Assembly: GCA_039105265.1 (NCBI GenBank)
Contig: JAPFFF010000163.1
Coordinates: forward strand, 1-35,204
Source: Tritrichomonas musculus
Lineage: Eukaryota > Parabasalia > Tritrichomonadida > Tritrichomonadidae
Length of the DNA stretch: 35,204 nt
Direction: 5' to 3'
Shown: positions 8,057-22,131 of the stretch, piece by piece
Position numbering within the stretch: position 1 is the first letter of the stretch
Layout: each line of letters starts with the position of its first letter
Position numbers and translations under genes: made by a program
Notes under the pieces: model-generated
What the model saw: the letters and a program-made list of their open reading frames with translations, nothing else
What the model was told of the DNA's origin: nothing
Databases searched by the model: none

Positions 8057-8608
8057 TATTAAAAAATGATATGATGTTTCTCTCCTGTAATTCTTGTTTG
8101 TTTAATTTTCAATGGTGGCATTTAATTTTGTATTGCTCTGAAAAATTTTCAATACATATAAAATAAAAAAAATTTTTTAAAACTTTTTCAATATAATTTT
8201 TCTGTTTGTTGTTCTTAAAAAAATTTTTTATACTCAATTATATAAACTCTGAAAATTAAAATTTTACTCGACTTACTTATAAGCTAAAATTTTAAGCTAA
8301 TAACTATCCATATCTGATGCTAATAGCAAATAACTAGTAAAGTGTTCTTTGCTTTTTGATATATTATTTTGTTTTAAAAAATATGCTCTCAATTTATTTC
8401 AAAAAGTTTTTCAGTGATTTTTTTTATTTTGAGGTGTCATAATGATTTCAAAAGTGCATGATCGTACACTTTGTTTTTTTTTTTTTTTTTTTTTACGATT
8501 TATTTCAATTCTTACTTATCACAAATATTACTTTATATAATAATAAATTTTTCCTTATGCTTTTTTTTTTTTTTTTTTTTCATGATAACAATTAAATTTT
8601 TTTTTTCT

Positions 8609-8641
<33 letters not shown>

Positions 8642-8712
8642 TTACAAATAAATAAATAAATTAGTTAGAATTTTAAATTACATACATGGTTTATTTATGT
8701 CCTTGGTGTCTT

Positions 8713-9174
8713 TCAAACTCCACCTTTCAATCTGAGGACTAAGTGTATCGTGGAGTCTTTTTGGATGGAATAGTCATCAAGTGTGTTTCCATCTTCTAAT
8801 TGCTTGCCTGCAAAGATCAATCTTTGTTGATCAGCTGGAATTCCTTCTTTGTCGTAGATTTTTGCTTTGACATCTTCGATCTTGTCTGTTTTTTCAACGT
8901 CAACTGTCATGTGTTTTCCGCTTATTGTTTTGACGAAGATTTGCATACCACCTCTCAATCTGAGAATCAAGTTCAATGTGGAGTCTTTTTGGATGGAGTA
9001 GTCGTCAAGGGTGTTTCCATCTTCTAATTGTTTTCCAGCAAAAATTAATCTTTGTTCGTGTGTTGGAATTCCTTCTTTGTCATGGATCTTTGCTTTGATG
9101 TCTTCGATTCTGTCTGTTTTTTCGCATTCAATGGCAACTGTTCTGCCAGATAAGTTTTTAACAAATATTTGCAT
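8713..9174 (-). CDS. Di-ubiquitin precursor, copy 8
   Basis: Same protein as copy 1. The 5' spacer (9175-9832, 658 bp) has T-tracts 20, 20 and 10 and (AAT)10. It opens a run of alternating 1120- and 1117-bp periods. Confidence 0.95.
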   Translation of the reverse strand: MQIFVKNLSGRTVAIECEKTDRIEDIKAKIHDKEGIPTHEQRLIFAGKQLEDGNTLDDYSIQKDSTLNLILRLRGGMQIFVKTISGKHMTVDVEKTDKIEDVKAKIYDKEGIPADQQRLIFAGKQLEDGNTLDDYSIQKDSTIHLVLRLKGGV

Positions 9175-9725
9175 TATTAAAAAATGATATGATGTTTCTC
9201 TCCTGTAATTCTTGTTTGTTTAATTTTCAATGGTGGCATTTAATTTTGTATTGCTCTGAAAAATTTTCAATACATATAAAATAAAAAAAATTTTTTAAAA
9301 CTTTTTCAATATAATTTTTCTGTTTGTTGTTCTTAAAAAAATTTTTTATACTCAATTATATAAACTCTGAAAATTAAAATTTTACTCGACTTACTTATAA
9401 GCTAAAATTTTAAGCTAATAACTATCCATATCTGATGCTAATAGCAAATAACTAGTAAAGTGTTCTTTGCTTTTTGATATATTATTTTGTTTTAAAAAAT
9501 ATGCTCTCAATTTATTTCAAAAAGTTTTTCAGTGATTTTTTTTATTTTGAGGTGTCATAATGATTTCAAAAGTGCATGATCGTACACTTTGTTTTTTTTT
9601 TTTTTTTTTTTACGATTTATTTCAATTCTTACTTATCACAAATATTACTTTATATAATAATAAATTTTTCCTTATGCTTTTTTTTTTTTTTTTTTTTCAT
9701 GATAACAATTAAATTTTTTTTTTCT

Positions 9726-9761
<36 letters not shown>

Positions 9762-9832
9762 TTACAAATAAATAAATAAATTAGTTAGAATTTTAAATTA
9801 CATACATGGTTTATTTATGTCCTTGGTGTCTT

Positions 9833-10294
9833 TCAAACTCCACCTTTCAATCTGAGGACTAAGTGTATCGTGGAGTCTTTTTGGATGGAATAGTCATCAA
9901 GTGTGTTTCCATCTTCTAATTGCTTGCCTGCAAAGATCAATCTTTGTTGATCAGCTGGAATTCCTTCTTTGTCGTAGATTTTTGCTTTGACATCTTCGAT
10001 CTTGTCTGTTTTTTCAACGTCAACTGTCATGTGTTTTCCGCTTATTGTTTTGACGAAGATTTGCATACCACCTCTCAATCTGAGAATCAAGTTCAATGTG
10101 GAGTCTTTTTGGATGGAGTAGTCGTCAAGGGTGTTTCCATCTTCTAATTGTTTTCCAGCAAAAATTAATCTTTGTTCGTGTGTTGGAATTCCTTCTTTGT
10201 CATGGATCTTTGCTTTGATGTCTTCGATTCTGTCTGTTTTTTCGCATTCAATGGCAACTGTTCTGCCAGATAAGTTTTTAACAAATATTTGCAT
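9833..10294 (-). CDS. Di-ubiquitin precursor, copy 9
   Basis: Same protein as copy 1. The 5' spacer (10295-10949, 655 bp) has T-tracts 20, 20 and 10 and (AAT)9, differing from that of copy 8 only in one AAT. Confidence 0.95.
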   Translation of the reverse strand: MQIFVKNLSGRTVAIECEKTDRIEDIKAKIHDKEGIPTHEQRLIFAGKQLEDGNTLDDYSIQKDSTLNLILRLRGGMQIFVKTISGKHMTVDVEKTDKIEDVKAKIYDKEGIPADQQRLIFAGKQLEDGNTLDDYSIQKDSTIHLVLRLKGGV

Positions 10295-10845
10295 TATTAA
10301 AAAATGATATGATGTTTCTCTCCTGTAATTCTTGTTTGTTTAATTTTCAATGGTGGCATTTAATTTTGTATTGCTCTGAAAAATTTTCAATACATATAAA
10401 ATAAAAAAAATTTTTTAAAACTTTTTCAATATAATTTTTCTGTTTGTTGTTCTTAAAAAAATTTTTTATACTCAATTATATAAACTCTGAAAATTAAAAT
10501 TTTACTCGACTTACTTATAAGCTAAAATTTTAAGCTAATAACTATCCATATCTGATGCTAATAGCAAATAACTAGTAAAGTGTTCTTTGCTTTTTGATAT
10601 ATTATTTTGTTTTAAAAAATATGCTCTCAATTTATTTCAAAAAGTTTTTCAGTGATTTTTTTTATTTTGAGGTGTCATAATGATTTCAAAAGTGCATGAT
10701 CGTACACTTTGTTTTTTTTTTTTTTTTTTTTACGATTTATTTCAATTCTTACTTATCACAAATATTACTTTATATAATAATAAATTTTTCCTTATGCTTT
10801 TTTTTTTTTTTTTTTTTCATGATAACAATTAAATTTTTTTTTTCT

Positions 10846-10878
<33 letters not shown>

Positions 10879-10949
10879 TTACAAATAAATAAATAAATTA
10901 GTTAGAATTTTAAATTACATACATGGTTTATTTATGTCCTTGGTGTCTT

Positions 10950-11411
10950 TCAAACTCCACCTTTCAATCTGAGGACTAAGTGTATCGTGGAGTCTTTTTG
11001 GATGGAATAGTCATCAAGTGTGTTTCCATCTTCTAATTGCTTGCCTGCAAAGATCAATCTTTGTTGATCAGCTGGAATTCCTTCTTTGTCGTAGATTTTT
11101 GCTTTGACATCTTCGATCTTGTCTGTTTTTTCAACGTCAACTGTCATGTGTTTTCCGCTTATTGTTTTGACGAAGATTTGCATACCACCTCTCAATCTGA
11201 GAATCAAGTTCAATGTGGAGTCTTTTTGGATGGAGTAGTCGTCAAGGGTGTTTCCATCTTCTAATTGTTTTCCAGCAAAAATTAATCTTTGTTCGTGTGT
11301 TGGAATTCCTTCTTTGTCATGGATCTTTGCTTTGATGTCTTCGATTCTGTCTGTTTTTTCGCATTCAATGGCAACTGTTCTGCCAGATAAGTTTTTAACA
11401 AATATTTGCAT
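10950..11411 (-). CDS. Di-ubiquitin precursor, copy 10
   Basis: Same protein as copy 1. The 5' spacer (11412-12069, 658 bp) has T-tracts 20, 20 and 10 and (AAT)10, like copy 8. Confidence 0.95.
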   Translation of the reverse strand: MQIFVKNLSGRTVAIECEKTDRIEDIKAKIHDKEGIPTHEQRLIFAGKQLEDGNTLDDYSIQKDSTLNLILRLRGGMQIFVKTISGKHMTVDVEKTDKIEDVKAKIYDKEGIPADQQRLIFAGKQLEDGNTLDDYSIQKDSTIHLVLRLKGGV

Positions 11412-11962
11412 TATTAAAAAATGATATGATGTTTCTCTCCTGTAATTCTTGTTTGTTTAATTTTCAATGGTGGCATTTAATTTTGTATTGCTCTGAAAAA
11501 TTTTCAATACATATAAAATAAAAAAAATTTTTTAAAACTTTTTCAATATAATTTTTCTGTTTGTTGTTCTTAAAAAAATTTTTTATACTCAATTATATAA
11601 ACTCTGAAAATTAAAATTTTACTCGACTTACTTATAAGCTAAAATTTTAAGCTAATAACTATCCATATCTGATGCTAATAGCAAATAACTAGTAAAGTGT
11701 TCTTTGCTTTTTGATATATTATTTTGTTTTAAAAAATATGCTCTCAATTTATTTCAAAAAGTTTTTCAGTGATTTTTTTTATTTTGAGGTGTCATAATGA
11801 TTTCAAAAGTGCATGATCGTACACTTTGTTTTTTTTTTTTTTTTTTTTACGATTTATTTCAATTCTTACTTATCACAAATATTACTTTATATAATAATAA
11901 ATTTTTCCTTATGCTTTTTTTTTTTTTTTTTTTTCATGATAACAATTAAATTTTTTTTTTCT

Positions 11963-11998
<36 letters not shown>

Positions 11999-12069
11999 TT
12001 ACAAATAAATAAATAAATTAGTTAGAATTTTAAATTACATACATGGTTTATTTATGTCCTTGGTGTCTT

Positions 12070-12531
12070 TCAAACTCCACCTTTCAATCTGAGGACTAAG
12101 TGTATCGTGGAGTCTTTTTGGATGGAATAGTCATCAAGTGTGTTTCCATCTTCTAATTGCTTGCCTGCAAAGATCAATCTTTGTTGATCAGCTGGAATTC
12201 CTTCTTTGTCGTAGATTTTTGCTTTGACATCTTCGATCTTGTCTGTTTTTTCAACGTCAACTGTCATGTGTTTTCCGCTTATTGTTTTGACGAAGATTTG
12301 CATACCACCTCTCAATCTGAGAATCAAGTTCAATGTGGAGTCTTTTTGGATGGAGTAGTCGTCAAGGGTGTTTCCATCTTCTAATTGTTTTCCAGCAAAA
12401 ATTAATCTTTGTTCGTGTGTTGGAATTCCTTCTTTGTCATGGATCTTTGCTTTGATGTCTTCGATTCTGTCTGTTTTTTCGCATTCAATGGCAACTGTTC
12501 TGCCAGATAAGTTTTTAACAAATATTTGCAT
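12070..12531 (-). CDS. Di-ubiquitin precursor, copy 11
   Basis: Same protein as copy 1. The 5' spacer (12532-13186, 655 bp) has T-tracts 20, 20 and 10 and (AAT)9, like copy 9; copies 8-9 and 10-11 may be a duplicated pair. Confidence 0.95.
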   Translation of the reverse strand: MQIFVKNLSGRTVAIECEKTDRIEDIKAKIHDKEGIPTHEQRLIFAGKQLEDGNTLDDYSIQKDSTLNLILRLRGGMQIFVKTISGKHMTVDVEKTDKIEDVKAKIYDKEGIPADQQRLIFAGKQLEDGNTLDDYSIQKDSTIHLVLRLKGGV

Positions 12532-13082
12532 TATTAAAAAATGATATGATGTTTCTCTCCTGTAATTCTTGTTTGTTTAATTTTCAATGGTGGCATTTAA
12601 TTTTGTATTGCTCTGAAAAATTTTCAATACATATAAAATAAAAAAAATTTTTTAAAACTTTTTCAATATAATTTTTCTGTTTGTTGTTCTTAAAAAAATT
12701 TTTTATACTCAATTATATAAACTCTGAAAATTAAAATTTTACTCGACTTACTTATAAGCTAAAATTTTAAGCTAATAACTATCCATATCTGATGCTAATA
12801 GCAAATAACTAGTAAAGTGTTCTTTGCTTTTTGATATATTATTTTGTTTTAAAAAATATGCTCTCAATTTATTTCAAAAAGTTTTTCAGTGATTTTTTTT
12901 ATTTTGAGGTGTCATAATGATTTCAAAAGTGCATGATCGTACACTTTGTTTTTTTTTTTTTTTTTTTTACGATTTATTTCAATTCTTACTTATCACAAAT
13001 ATTACTTTATATAATAATAAATTTTTCCTTATGCTTTTTTTTTTTTTTTTTTTTCATGATAACAATTAAATTTTTTTTTTCT

Positions 13083-13115
<33 letters not shown>

Positions 13116-13186
13116 TTACAAATAAATAAATAAATTAGTTAGAATTTTAAATTACATACATGGTTTATTTATGTCCTTGGTGTCTT

Positions 13187-13648
13187 TCAAACTCCACCTT
13201 TCAATCTGAGGACTAAGTGTATCGTGGAGTCTTTTTGGATGGAATAGTCATCAAGTGTGTTTCCATCTTCTAATTGCTTGCCTGCAAAGATCAATCTTTG
13301 TTGATCAGCTGGAATTCCTTCTTTGTCGTAGATTTTTGCTTTGACATCTTCGATCTTGTCTGTTTTTTCAACGTCAACTGTCATGTGTTTTCCGCTTATT
13401 GTTTTGACGAAGATTTGCATACCACCTCTCAATCTGAGAATCAAGTTCAATGTGGAGTCTTTTTGGATGGAGTAGTCGTCAAGGGTGTTTCCATCTTCTA
13501 ATTGTTTTCCAGCAAAAATTAATCTTTGTTCGTGTGTTGGAATTCCTTCTTTGTCATGGATCTTTGCTTTGATGTCTTCGATTCTGTCTGTTTTTTCGCA
13601 TTCAATGGCAACTGTTCTGCCAGATAAGTTTTTAACAAATATTTGCAT
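13187..13648 (-). CDS. Di-ubiquitin precursor, copy 12
   Basis: Same protein as copy 1. The 5' spacer (13649-14305, 657 bp) has T-tracts 20, 19 and 10 and (AAT)10, the tract combination of unit 5 but without its A6T7 substitution. Confidence 0.95.
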   Translation of the reverse strand: MQIFVKNLSGRTVAIECEKTDRIEDIKAKIHDKEGIPTHEQRLIFAGKQLEDGNTLDDYSIQKDSTLNLILRLRGGMQIFVKTISGKHMTVDVEKTDKIEDVKAKIYDKEGIPADQQRLIFAGKQLEDGNTLDDYSIQKDSTIHLVLRLKGGV

Positions 13649-14198
13649 TATTAAAAAATGATATGATGTTTCTCTCCTGTAATTCTTGTTTGTTTAATTT
13701 TCAATGGTGGCATTTAATTTTGTATTGCTCTGAAAAATTTTCAATACATATAAAATAAAAAAAATTTTTTAAAACTTTTTCAATATAATTTTTCTGTTTG
13801 TTGTTCTTAAAAAAATTTTTTATACTCAATTATATAAACTCTGAAAATTAAAATTTTACTCGACTTACTTATAAGCTAAAATTTTAAGCTAATAACTATC
13901 CATATCTGATGCTAATAGCAAATAACTAGTAAAGTGTTCTTTGCTTTTTGATATATTATTTTGTTTTAAAAAATATGCTCTCAATTTATTTCAAAAAGTT
14001 TTTCAGTGATTTTTTTTATTTTGAGGTGTCATAATGATTTCAAAAGTGCATGATCGTACACTTTGTTTTTTTTTTTTTTTTTTTTACGATTTATTTCAAT
14101 TCTTACTTATCACAAATATTACTTTATATAATAATAAATTTTTCCTTATGCTTTTTTTTTTTTTTTTTTTCATGATAACAATTAAATTTTTTTTTTCT

Positions 14199-14234
<36 letters not shown>

Positions 14235-14305
14235 TTACAAATAAATAAATAAATTAGTTAGAATTTTAAATTACATACATGGTTTATTTATGTCCTTGGT
14301 GTCTT

Positions 14306-14767
14306 TCAAACTCCACCTTTCAATCTGAGGACTAAGTGTATCGTGGAGTCTTTTTGGATGGAATAGTCATCAAGTGTGTTTCCATCTTCTAATTGCTTGC
14401 CTGCAAAGATCAATCTTTGTTGATCAGCTGGAATTCCTTCTTTGTCGTAGATTTTTGCTTTGACATCTTCGATCTTGTCTGTTTTTTCAACGTCAACTGT
14501 CATGTGTTTTCCGCTTATTGTTTTGACGAAGATTTGCATACCACCTCTCAATCTGAGAATCAAGTTCAATGTGGAGTCTTTTTGGATGGAGTAGTCGTCA
14601 AGGGTGTTTCCATCTTCTAATTGTTTTCCAGCAAAAATTAATCTTTGTTCGTGTGTTGGAATTCCTTCTTTGTCATGGATCTTTGCTTTGATGTCTTCGA
14701 TTCTGTCTGTTTTTTCGCATTCAATGGCAACTGTTCTGCCAGATAAGTTTTTAACAAATATTTGCAT
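14306..14767 (-). CDS. Di-ubiquitin precursor, copy 13
   Basis: Same protein as copy 1. The 5' spacer (14768-15425, 658 bp) has T-tracts 20, 20 and 10 and (AAT)10, identical in class to that of copy 14. Confidence 0.95.
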   Translation of the reverse strand: MQIFVKNLSGRTVAIECEKTDRIEDIKAKIHDKEGIPTHEQRLIFAGKQLEDGNTLDDYSIQKDSTLNLILRLRGGMQIFVKTISGKHMTVDVEKTDKIEDVKAKIYDKEGIPADQQRLIFAGKQLEDGNTLDDYSIQKDSTIHLVLRLKGGV

Positions 14768-15318
14768 TATTAAAAAATGATATGATGTTTCTCTCCTGTA
14801 ATTCTTGTTTGTTTAATTTTCAATGGTGGCATTTAATTTTGTATTGCTCTGAAAAATTTTCAATACATATAAAATAAAAAAAATTTTTTAAAACTTTTTC
14901 AATATAATTTTTCTGTTTGTTGTTCTTAAAAAAATTTTTTATACTCAATTATATAAACTCTGAAAATTAAAATTTTACTCGACTTACTTATAAGCTAAAA
15001 TTTTAAGCTAATAACTATCCATATCTGATGCTAATAGCAAATAACTAGTAAAGTGTTCTTTGCTTTTTGATATATTATTTTGTTTTAAAAAATATGCTCT
15101 CAATTTATTTCAAAAAGTTTTTCAGTGATTTTTTTTATTTTGAGGTGTCATAATGATTTCAAAAGTGCATGATCGTACACTTTGTTTTTTTTTTTTTTTT
15201 TTTTACGATTTATTTCAATTCTTACTTATCACAAATATTACTTTATATAATAATAAATTTTTCCTTATGCTTTTTTTTTTTTTTTTTTTTCATGATAACA
15301 ATTAAATTTTTTTTTTCT

Positions 15319-15354
<36 letters not shown>

Positions 15355-15425
15355 TTACAAATAAATAAATAAATTAGTTAGAATTTTAAATTACATACAT
15401 GGTTTATTTATGTCCTTGGTGTCTT

Positions 15426-15887
15426 TCAAACTCCACCTTTCAATCTGAGGACTAAGTGTATCGTGGAGTCTTTTTGGATGGAATAGTCATCAAGTGTGTT
15501 TCCATCTTCTAATTGCTTGCCTGCAAAGATCAATCTTTGTTGATCAGCTGGAATTCCTTCTTTGTCGTAGATTTTTGCTTTGACATCTTCGATCTTGTCT
15601 GTTTTTTCAACGTCAACTGTCATGTGTTTTCCGCTTATTGTTTTGACGAAGATTTGCATACCACCTCTCAATCTGAGAATCAAGTTCAATGTGGAGTCTT
15701 TTTGGATGGAGTAGTCGTCAAGGGTGTTTCCATCTTCTAATTGTTTTCCAGCAAAAATTAATCTTTGTTCGTGTGTTGGAATTCCTTCTTTGTCATGGAT
15801 CTTTGCTTTGATGTCTTCGATTCTGTCTGTTTTTTCGCATTCAATGGCAACTGTTCTGCCAGATAAGTTTTTAACAAATATTTGCAT
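15426..15887 (-). CDS. Di-ubiquitin precursor, copy 14
   Basis: Same protein as copy 1. The 5' spacer (15888-16545, 658 bp) is the last of the (AAT)10 class going right; T-tracts are 20, 20 and 10. Confidence 0.95.
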   Translation of the reverse strand: MQIFVKNLSGRTVAIECEKTDRIEDIKAKIHDKEGIPTHEQRLIFAGKQLEDGNTLDDYSIQKDSTLNLILRLRGGMQIFVKTISGKHMTVDVEKTDKIEDVKAKIYDKEGIPADQQRLIFAGKQLEDGNTLDDYSIQKDSTIHLVLRLKGGV

Positions 15888-16438
15888 TATTAAAAAATGA
15901 TATGATGTTTCTCTCCTGTAATTCTTGTTTGTTTAATTTTCAATGGTGGCATTTAATTTTGTATTGCTCTGAAAAATTTTCAATACATATAAAATAAAAA
16001 AAATTTTTTAAAACTTTTTCAATATAATTTTTCTGTTTGTTGTTCTTAAAAAAATTTTTTATACTCAATTATATAAACTCTGAAAATTAAAATTTTACTC
16101 GACTTACTTATAAGCTAAAATTTTAAGCTAATAACTATCCATATCTGATGCTAATAGCAAATAACTAGTAAAGTGTTCTTTGCTTTTTGATATATTATTT
16201 TGTTTTAAAAAATATGCTCTCAATTTATTTCAAAAAGTTTTTCAGTGATTTTTTTTATTTTGAGGTGTCATAATGATTTCAAAAGTGCATGATCGTACAC
16301 TTTGTTTTTTTTTTTTTTTTTTTTACGATTTATTTCAATTCTTACTTATCACAAATATTACTTTATATAATAATAAATTTTTCCTTATGCTTTTTTTTTT
16401 TTTTTTTTTTCATGATAACAATTAAATTTTTTTTTTCT

Positions 16439-16474
<36 letters not shown>

Positions 16475-16545
16475 TTACAAATAAATAAATAAATTAGTTA
16501 GAATTTTAAATTACATACATGGTTTATTTATGTCCTTGGTGTCTT

Positions 16546-17007
16546 TCAAACTCCACCTTTCAATCTGAGGACTAAGTGTATCGTGGAGTCTTTTTGGATG
16601 GAATAGTCATCAAGTGTGTTTCCATCTTCTAATTGCTTGCCTGCAAAGATCAATCTTTGTTGATCAGCTGGAATTCCTTCTTTGTCGTAGATTTTTGCTT
16701 TGACATCTTCGATCTTGTCTGTTTTTTCAACGTCAACTGTCATGTGTTTTCCGCTTATTGTTTTGACGAAGATTTGCATACCACCTCTCAATCTGAGAAT
16801 CAAGTTCAATGTGGAGTCTTTTTGGATGGAGTAGTCGTCAAGGGTGTTTCCATCTTCTAATTGTTTTCCAGCAAAAATTAATCTTTGTTCGTGTGTTGGA
16901 ATTCCTTCTTTGTCATGGATCTTTGCTTTGATGTCTTCGATTCTGTCTGTTTTTTCGCATTCAATGGCAACTGTTCTGCCAGATAAGTTTTTAACAAATA
17001 TTTGCAT
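16546..17007 (-). CDS. Di-ubiquitin precursor, copy 15
   Basis: Same protein as copy 1. The 5' spacer (17008-17662, 655 bp) begins a stretch of (AAT)9 units that runs to the right edge; T-tracts are 20, 20 and 10. Confidence 0.95.
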   Translation of the reverse strand: MQIFVKNLSGRTVAIECEKTDRIEDIKAKIHDKEGIPTHEQRLIFAGKQLEDGNTLDDYSIQKDSTLNLILRLRGGMQIFVKTISGKHMTVDVEKTDKIEDVKAKIYDKEGIPADQQRLIFAGKQLEDGNTLDDYSIQKDSTIHLVLRLKGGV

Positions 17008-17558
17008 TATTAAAAAATGATATGATGTTTCTCTCCTGTAATTCTTGTTTGTTTAATTTTCAATGGTGGCATTTAATTTTGTATTGCTCTGAAAAATTTT
17101 CAATACATATAAAATAAAAAAAATTTTTTAAAACTTTTTCAATATAATTTTTCTGTTTGTTGTTCTTAAAAAAATTTTTTATACTCAATTATATAAACTC
17201 TGAAAATTAAAATTTTACTCGACTTACTTATAAGCTAAAATTTTAAGCTAATAACTATCCATATCTGATGCTAATAGCAAATAACTAGTAAAGTGTTCTT
17301 TGCTTTTTGATATATTATTTTGTTTTAAAAAATATGCTCTCAATTTATTTCAAAAAGTTTTTCAGTGATTTTTTTTATTTTGAGGTGTCATAATGATTTC
17401 AAAAGTGCATGATCGTACACTTTGTTTTTTTTTTTTTTTTTTTTACGATTTATTTCAATTCTTACTTATCACAAATATTACTTTATATAATAATAAATTT
17501 TTCCTTATGCTTTTTTTTTTTTTTTTTTTTCATGATAACAATTAAATTTTTTTTTTCT

Positions 17559-17591
<33 letters not shown>

Positions 17592-17662
17592 TTACAAATA
17601 AATAAATAAATTAGTTAGAATTTTAAATTACATACATGGTTTATTTATGTCCTTGGTGTCTT

Positions 17663-18124
17663 TCAAACTCCACCTTTCAATCTGAGGACTAAGTGTATCG
17701 TGGAGTCTTTTTGGATGGAATAGTCATCAAGTGTGTTTCCATCTTCTAATTGCTTGCCTGCAAAGATCAATCTTTGTTGATCAGCTGGAATTCCTTCTTT
17801 GTCGTAGATTTTTGCTTTGACATCTTCGATCTTGTCTGTTTTTTCAACGTCAACTGTCATGTGTTTTCCGCTTATTGTTTTGACGAAGATTTGCATACCA
17901 CCTCTCAATCTGAGAATCAAGTTCAATGTGGAGTCTTTTTGGATGGAGTAGTCGTCAAGGGTGTTTCCATCTTCTAATTGTTTTCCAGCAAAAATTAATC
18001 TTTGTTCGTGTGTTGGAATTCCTTCTTTGTCATGGATCTTTGCTTTGATGTCTTCGATTCTGTCTGTTTTTTCGCATTCAATGGCAACTGTTCTGCCAGA
18101 TAAGTTTTTAACAAATATTTGCAT
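17663..18124 (-). CDS. Di-ubiquitin precursor, copy 16
   Basis: Same protein as copy 1. The 5' spacer (18125-18779, 655 bp) has the same tract haplotype as copies 15 and 17. Confidence 0.95.
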   Translation of the reverse strand: MQIFVKNLSGRTVAIECEKTDRIEDIKAKIHDKEGIPTHEQRLIFAGKQLEDGNTLDDYSIQKDSTLNLILRLRGGMQIFVKTISGKHMTVDVEKTDKIEDVKAKIYDKEGIPADQQRLIFAGKQLEDGNTLDDYSIQKDSTIHLVLRLKGGV

Positions 18125-18675
18125 TATTAAAAAATGATATGATGTTTCTCTCCTGTAATTCTTGTTTGTTTAATTTTCAATGGTGGCATTTAATTTTGTA
18201 TTGCTCTGAAAAATTTTCAATACATATAAAATAAAAAAAATTTTTTAAAACTTTTTCAATATAATTTTTCTGTTTGTTGTTCTTAAAAAAATTTTTTATA
18301 CTCAATTATATAAACTCTGAAAATTAAAATTTTACTCGACTTACTTATAAGCTAAAATTTTAAGCTAATAACTATCCATATCTGATGCTAATAGCAAATA
18401 ACTAGTAAAGTGTTCTTTGCTTTTTGATATATTATTTTGTTTTAAAAAATATGCTCTCAATTTATTTCAAAAAGTTTTTCAGTGATTTTTTTTATTTTGA
18501 GGTGTCATAATGATTTCAAAAGTGCATGATCGTACACTTTGTTTTTTTTTTTTTTTTTTTTACGATTTATTTCAATTCTTACTTATCACAAATATTACTT
18601 TATATAATAATAAATTTTTCCTTATGCTTTTTTTTTTTTTTTTTTTTCATGATAACAATTAAATTTTTTTTTTCT

Positions 18676-18708
<33 letters not shown>

Positions 18709-18779
18709 TTACAAATAAATAAATAAATTAGTTAGAATTTTAAATTACATACATGGTTTATTTATGTCCTTGGTGTCTT

Positions 18780-19241
18780 TCAAACTCCACCTTTCAATCT
18801 GAGGACTAAGTGTATCGTGGAGTCTTTTTGGATGGAATAGTCATCAAGTGTGTTTCCATCTTCTAATTGCTTGCCTGCAAAGATCAATCTTTGTTGATCA
18901 GCTGGAATTCCTTCTTTGTCGTAGATTTTTGCTTTGACATCTTCGATCTTGTCTGTTTTTTCAACGTCAACTGTCATGTGTTTTCCGCTTATTGTTTTGA
19001 CGAAGATTTGCATACCACCTCTCAATCTGAGAATCAAGTTCAATGTGGAGTCTTTTTGGATGGAGTAGTCGTCAAGGGTGTTTCCATCTTCTAATTGTTT
19101 TCCAGCAAAAATTAATCTTTGTTCGTGTGTTGGAATTCCTTCTTTGTCATGGATCTTTGCTTTGATGTCTTCGATTCTGTCTGTTTTTTCGCATTCAATG
19201 GCAACTGTTCTGCCAGATAAGTTTTTAACAAATATTTGCAT
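18780..19241 (-). CDS. Di-ubiquitin precursor, copy 17
   Basis: Same protein as copy 1. The 5' spacer (19242-19896, 655 bp) has the same tract haplotype as copies 15 and 16. Confidence 0.95.
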   Translation of the reverse strand: MQIFVKNLSGRTVAIECEKTDRIEDIKAKIHDKEGIPTHEQRLIFAGKQLEDGNTLDDYSIQKDSTLNLILRLRGGMQIFVKTISGKHMTVDVEKTDKIEDVKAKIYDKEGIPADQQRLIFAGKQLEDGNTLDDYSIQKDSTIHLVLRLKGGV

Positions 19242-19792
19242 TATTAAAAAATGATATGATGTTTCTCTCCTGTAATTCTTGTTTGTTTAATTTTCAATGG
19301 TGGCATTTAATTTTGTATTGCTCTGAAAAATTTTCAATACATATAAAATAAAAAAAATTTTTTAAAACTTTTTCAATATAATTTTTCTGTTTGTTGTTCT
19401 TAAAAAAATTTTTTATACTCAATTATATAAACTCTGAAAATTAAAATTTTACTCGACTTACTTATAAGCTAAAATTTTAAGCTAATAACTATCCATATCT
19501 GATGCTAATAGCAAATAACTAGTAAAGTGTTCTTTGCTTTTTGATATATTATTTTGTTTTAAAAAATATGCTCTCAATTTATTTCAAAAAGTTTTTCAGT
19601 GATTTTTTTTATTTTGAGGTGTCATAATGATTTCAAAAGTGCATGATCGTACACTTTGTTTTTTTTTTTTTTTTTTTTACGATTTATTTCAATTCTTACT
19701 TATCACAAATATTACTTTATATAATAATAAATTTTTCCTTATGCTTTTTTTTTTTTTTTTTTTTCATGATAACAATTAAATTTTTTTTTTCT

Positions 19793-19825
<33 letters not shown>

Positions 19826-19896
19826 TTACAAATAAATAAATAAATTAGTTAGAATTTTAAATTACATACATGGTTTATTTATGTCCTTGGTGTCTT

Positions 19897-20358
19897 TCAA
19901 ACTCCACCTTTCAATCTGAGGACTAAGTGTATCGTGGAGTCTTTTTGGATGGAATAGTCATCAAGTGTGTTTCCATCTTCTAATTGCTTGCCTGCAAAGA
20001 TCAATCTTTGTTGATCAGCTGGAATTCCTTCTTTGTCGTAGATTTTTGCTTTGACATCTTCGATCTTGTCTGTTTTTTCAACGTCAACTGTCATGTGTTT
20101 TCCGCTTATTGTTTTGACGAAGATTTGCATACCACCTCTCAATCTGAGAATCAAGTTCAATGTGGAGTCTTTTTGGATGGAGTAGTCGTCAAGGGTGTTT
20201 CCATCTTCTAATTGTTTTCCAGCAAAAATTAATCTTTGTTCGTGTGTTGGAATTCCTTCTTTGTCATGGATCTTTGCTTTGATGTCTTCGATTCTGTCTG
20301 TTTTTTCGCATTCAATGGCAACTGTTCTGCCAGATAAGTTTTTAACAAATATTTGCAT
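19897..20358 (-). CDS. Di-ubiquitin precursor, copy 18
   Basis: Same protein as copy 1. The 5' spacer (20359-21014, 656 bp) has a private extra T in the short run between T-tract 3 and the microsatellite (four Ts at 20909-20912 instead of three). Confidence 0.95.
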   Translation of the reverse strand: MQIFVKNLSGRTVAIECEKTDRIEDIKAKIHDKEGIPTHEQRLIFAGKQLEDGNTLDDYSIQKDSTLNLILRLRGGMQIFVKTISGKHMTVDVEKTDKIEDVKAKIYDKEGIPADQQRLIFAGKQLEDGNTLDDYSIQKDSTIHLVLRLKGGV

Positions 20359-20910
20359 TATTAAAAAATGATATGATGTTTCTCTCCTGTAATTCTTGTT
20401 TGTTTAATTTTCAATGGTGGCATTTAATTTTGTATTGCTCTGAAAAATTTTCAATACATATAAAATAAAAAAAATTTTTTAAAACTTTTTCAATATAATT
20501 TTTCTGTTTGTTGTTCTTAAAAAAATTTTTTATACTCAATTATATAAACTCTGAAAATTAAAATTTTACTCGACTTACTTATAAGCTAAAATTTTAAGCT
20601 AATAACTATCCATATCTGATGCTAATAGCAAATAACTAGTAAAGTGTTCTTTGCTTTTTGATATATTATTTTGTTTTAAAAAATATGCTCTCAATTTATT
20701 TCAAAAAGTTTTTCAGTGATTTTTTTTATTTTGAGGTGTCATAATGATTTCAAAAGTGCATGATCGTACACTTTGTTTTTTTTTTTTTTTTTTTTACGAT
20801 TTATTTCAATTCTTACTTATCACAAATATTACTTTATATAATAATAAATTTTTCCTTATGCTTTTTTTTTTTTTTTTTTTTCATGATAACAATTAAATTT
20901 TTTTTTTCTT

Positions 20911-20943
<33 letters not shown>

Positions 20944-21014
20944 TTACAAATAAATAAATAAATTAGTTAGAATTTTAAATTACATACATGGTTTATTTAT
21001 GTCCTTGGTGTCTT

Positions 21015-21476
21015 TCAAACTCCACCTTTCAATCTGAGGACTAAGTGTATCGTGGAGTCTTTTTGGATGGAATAGTCATCAAGTGTGTTTCCATCTTCTA
21101 ATTGCTTGCCTGCAAAGATCAATCTTTGTTGATCAGCTGGAATTCCTTCTTTGTCGTAGATTTTTGCTTTGACATCTTCGATCTTGTCTGTTTTTTCAAC
21201 GTCAACTGTCATGTGTTTTCCGCTTATTGTTTTGACGAAGATTTGCATACCACCTCTCAATCTGAGAATCAAGTTCAATGTGGAGTCTTTTTGGATGGAG
21301 TAGTCGTCAAGGGTGTTTCCATCTTCTAATTGTTTTCCAGCAAAAATTAATCTTTGTTCGTGTGTTGGAATTCCTTCTTTGTCATGGATCTTTGCTTTGA
21401 TGTCTTCGATTCTGTCTGTTTTTTCGCATTCAATGGCAACTGTTCTGCCAGATAAGTTTTTAACAAATATTTGCAT
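21015..21476 (-). CDS. Di-ubiquitin precursor, copy 19
   Basis: Same protein as copy 1. The 5' spacer (21477-22131, 655 bp) has T-tracts 20, 20 and 10 and (AAT)9; the extra T of spacer 18 is absent again. Confidence 0.95.
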   Translation of the reverse strand: MQIFVKNLSGRTVAIECEKTDRIEDIKAKIHDKEGIPTHEQRLIFAGKQLEDGNTLDDYSIQKDSTLNLILRLRGGMQIFVKTISGKHMTVDVEKTDKIEDVKAKIYDKEGIPADQQRLIFAGKQLEDGNTLDDYSIQKDSTIHLVLRLKGGV

Positions 21477-22027
21477 TATTAAAAAATGATATGATGTTTC
21501 TCTCCTGTAATTCTTGTTTGTTTAATTTTCAATGGTGGCATTTAATTTTGTATTGCTCTGAAAAATTTTCAATACATATAAAATAAAAAAAATTTTTTAA
21601 AACTTTTTCAATATAATTTTTCTGTTTGTTGTTCTTAAAAAAATTTTTTATACTCAATTATATAAACTCTGAAAATTAAAATTTTACTCGACTTACTTAT
21701 AAGCTAAAATTTTAAGCTAATAACTATCCATATCTGATGCTAATAGCAAATAACTAGTAAAGTGTTCTTTGCTTTTTGATATATTATTTTGTTTTAAAAA
21801 ATATGCTCTCAATTTATTTCAAAAAGTTTTTCAGTGATTTTTTTTATTTTGAGGTGTCATAATGATTTCAAAAGTGCATGATCGTACACTTTGTTTTTTT
21901 TTTTTTTTTTTTTACGATTTATTTCAATTCTTACTTATCACAAATATTACTTTATATAATAATAAATTTTTCCTTATGCTTTTTTTTTTTTTTTTTTTTC
22001 ATGATAACAATTAAATTTTTTTTTTCT

Positions 22028-22060
<33 letters not shown>

Positions 22061-22131
22061 TTACAAATAAATAAATAAATTAGTTAGAATTTTAAATTAC
22101 ATACATGGTTTATTTATGTCCTTGGTGTCTT

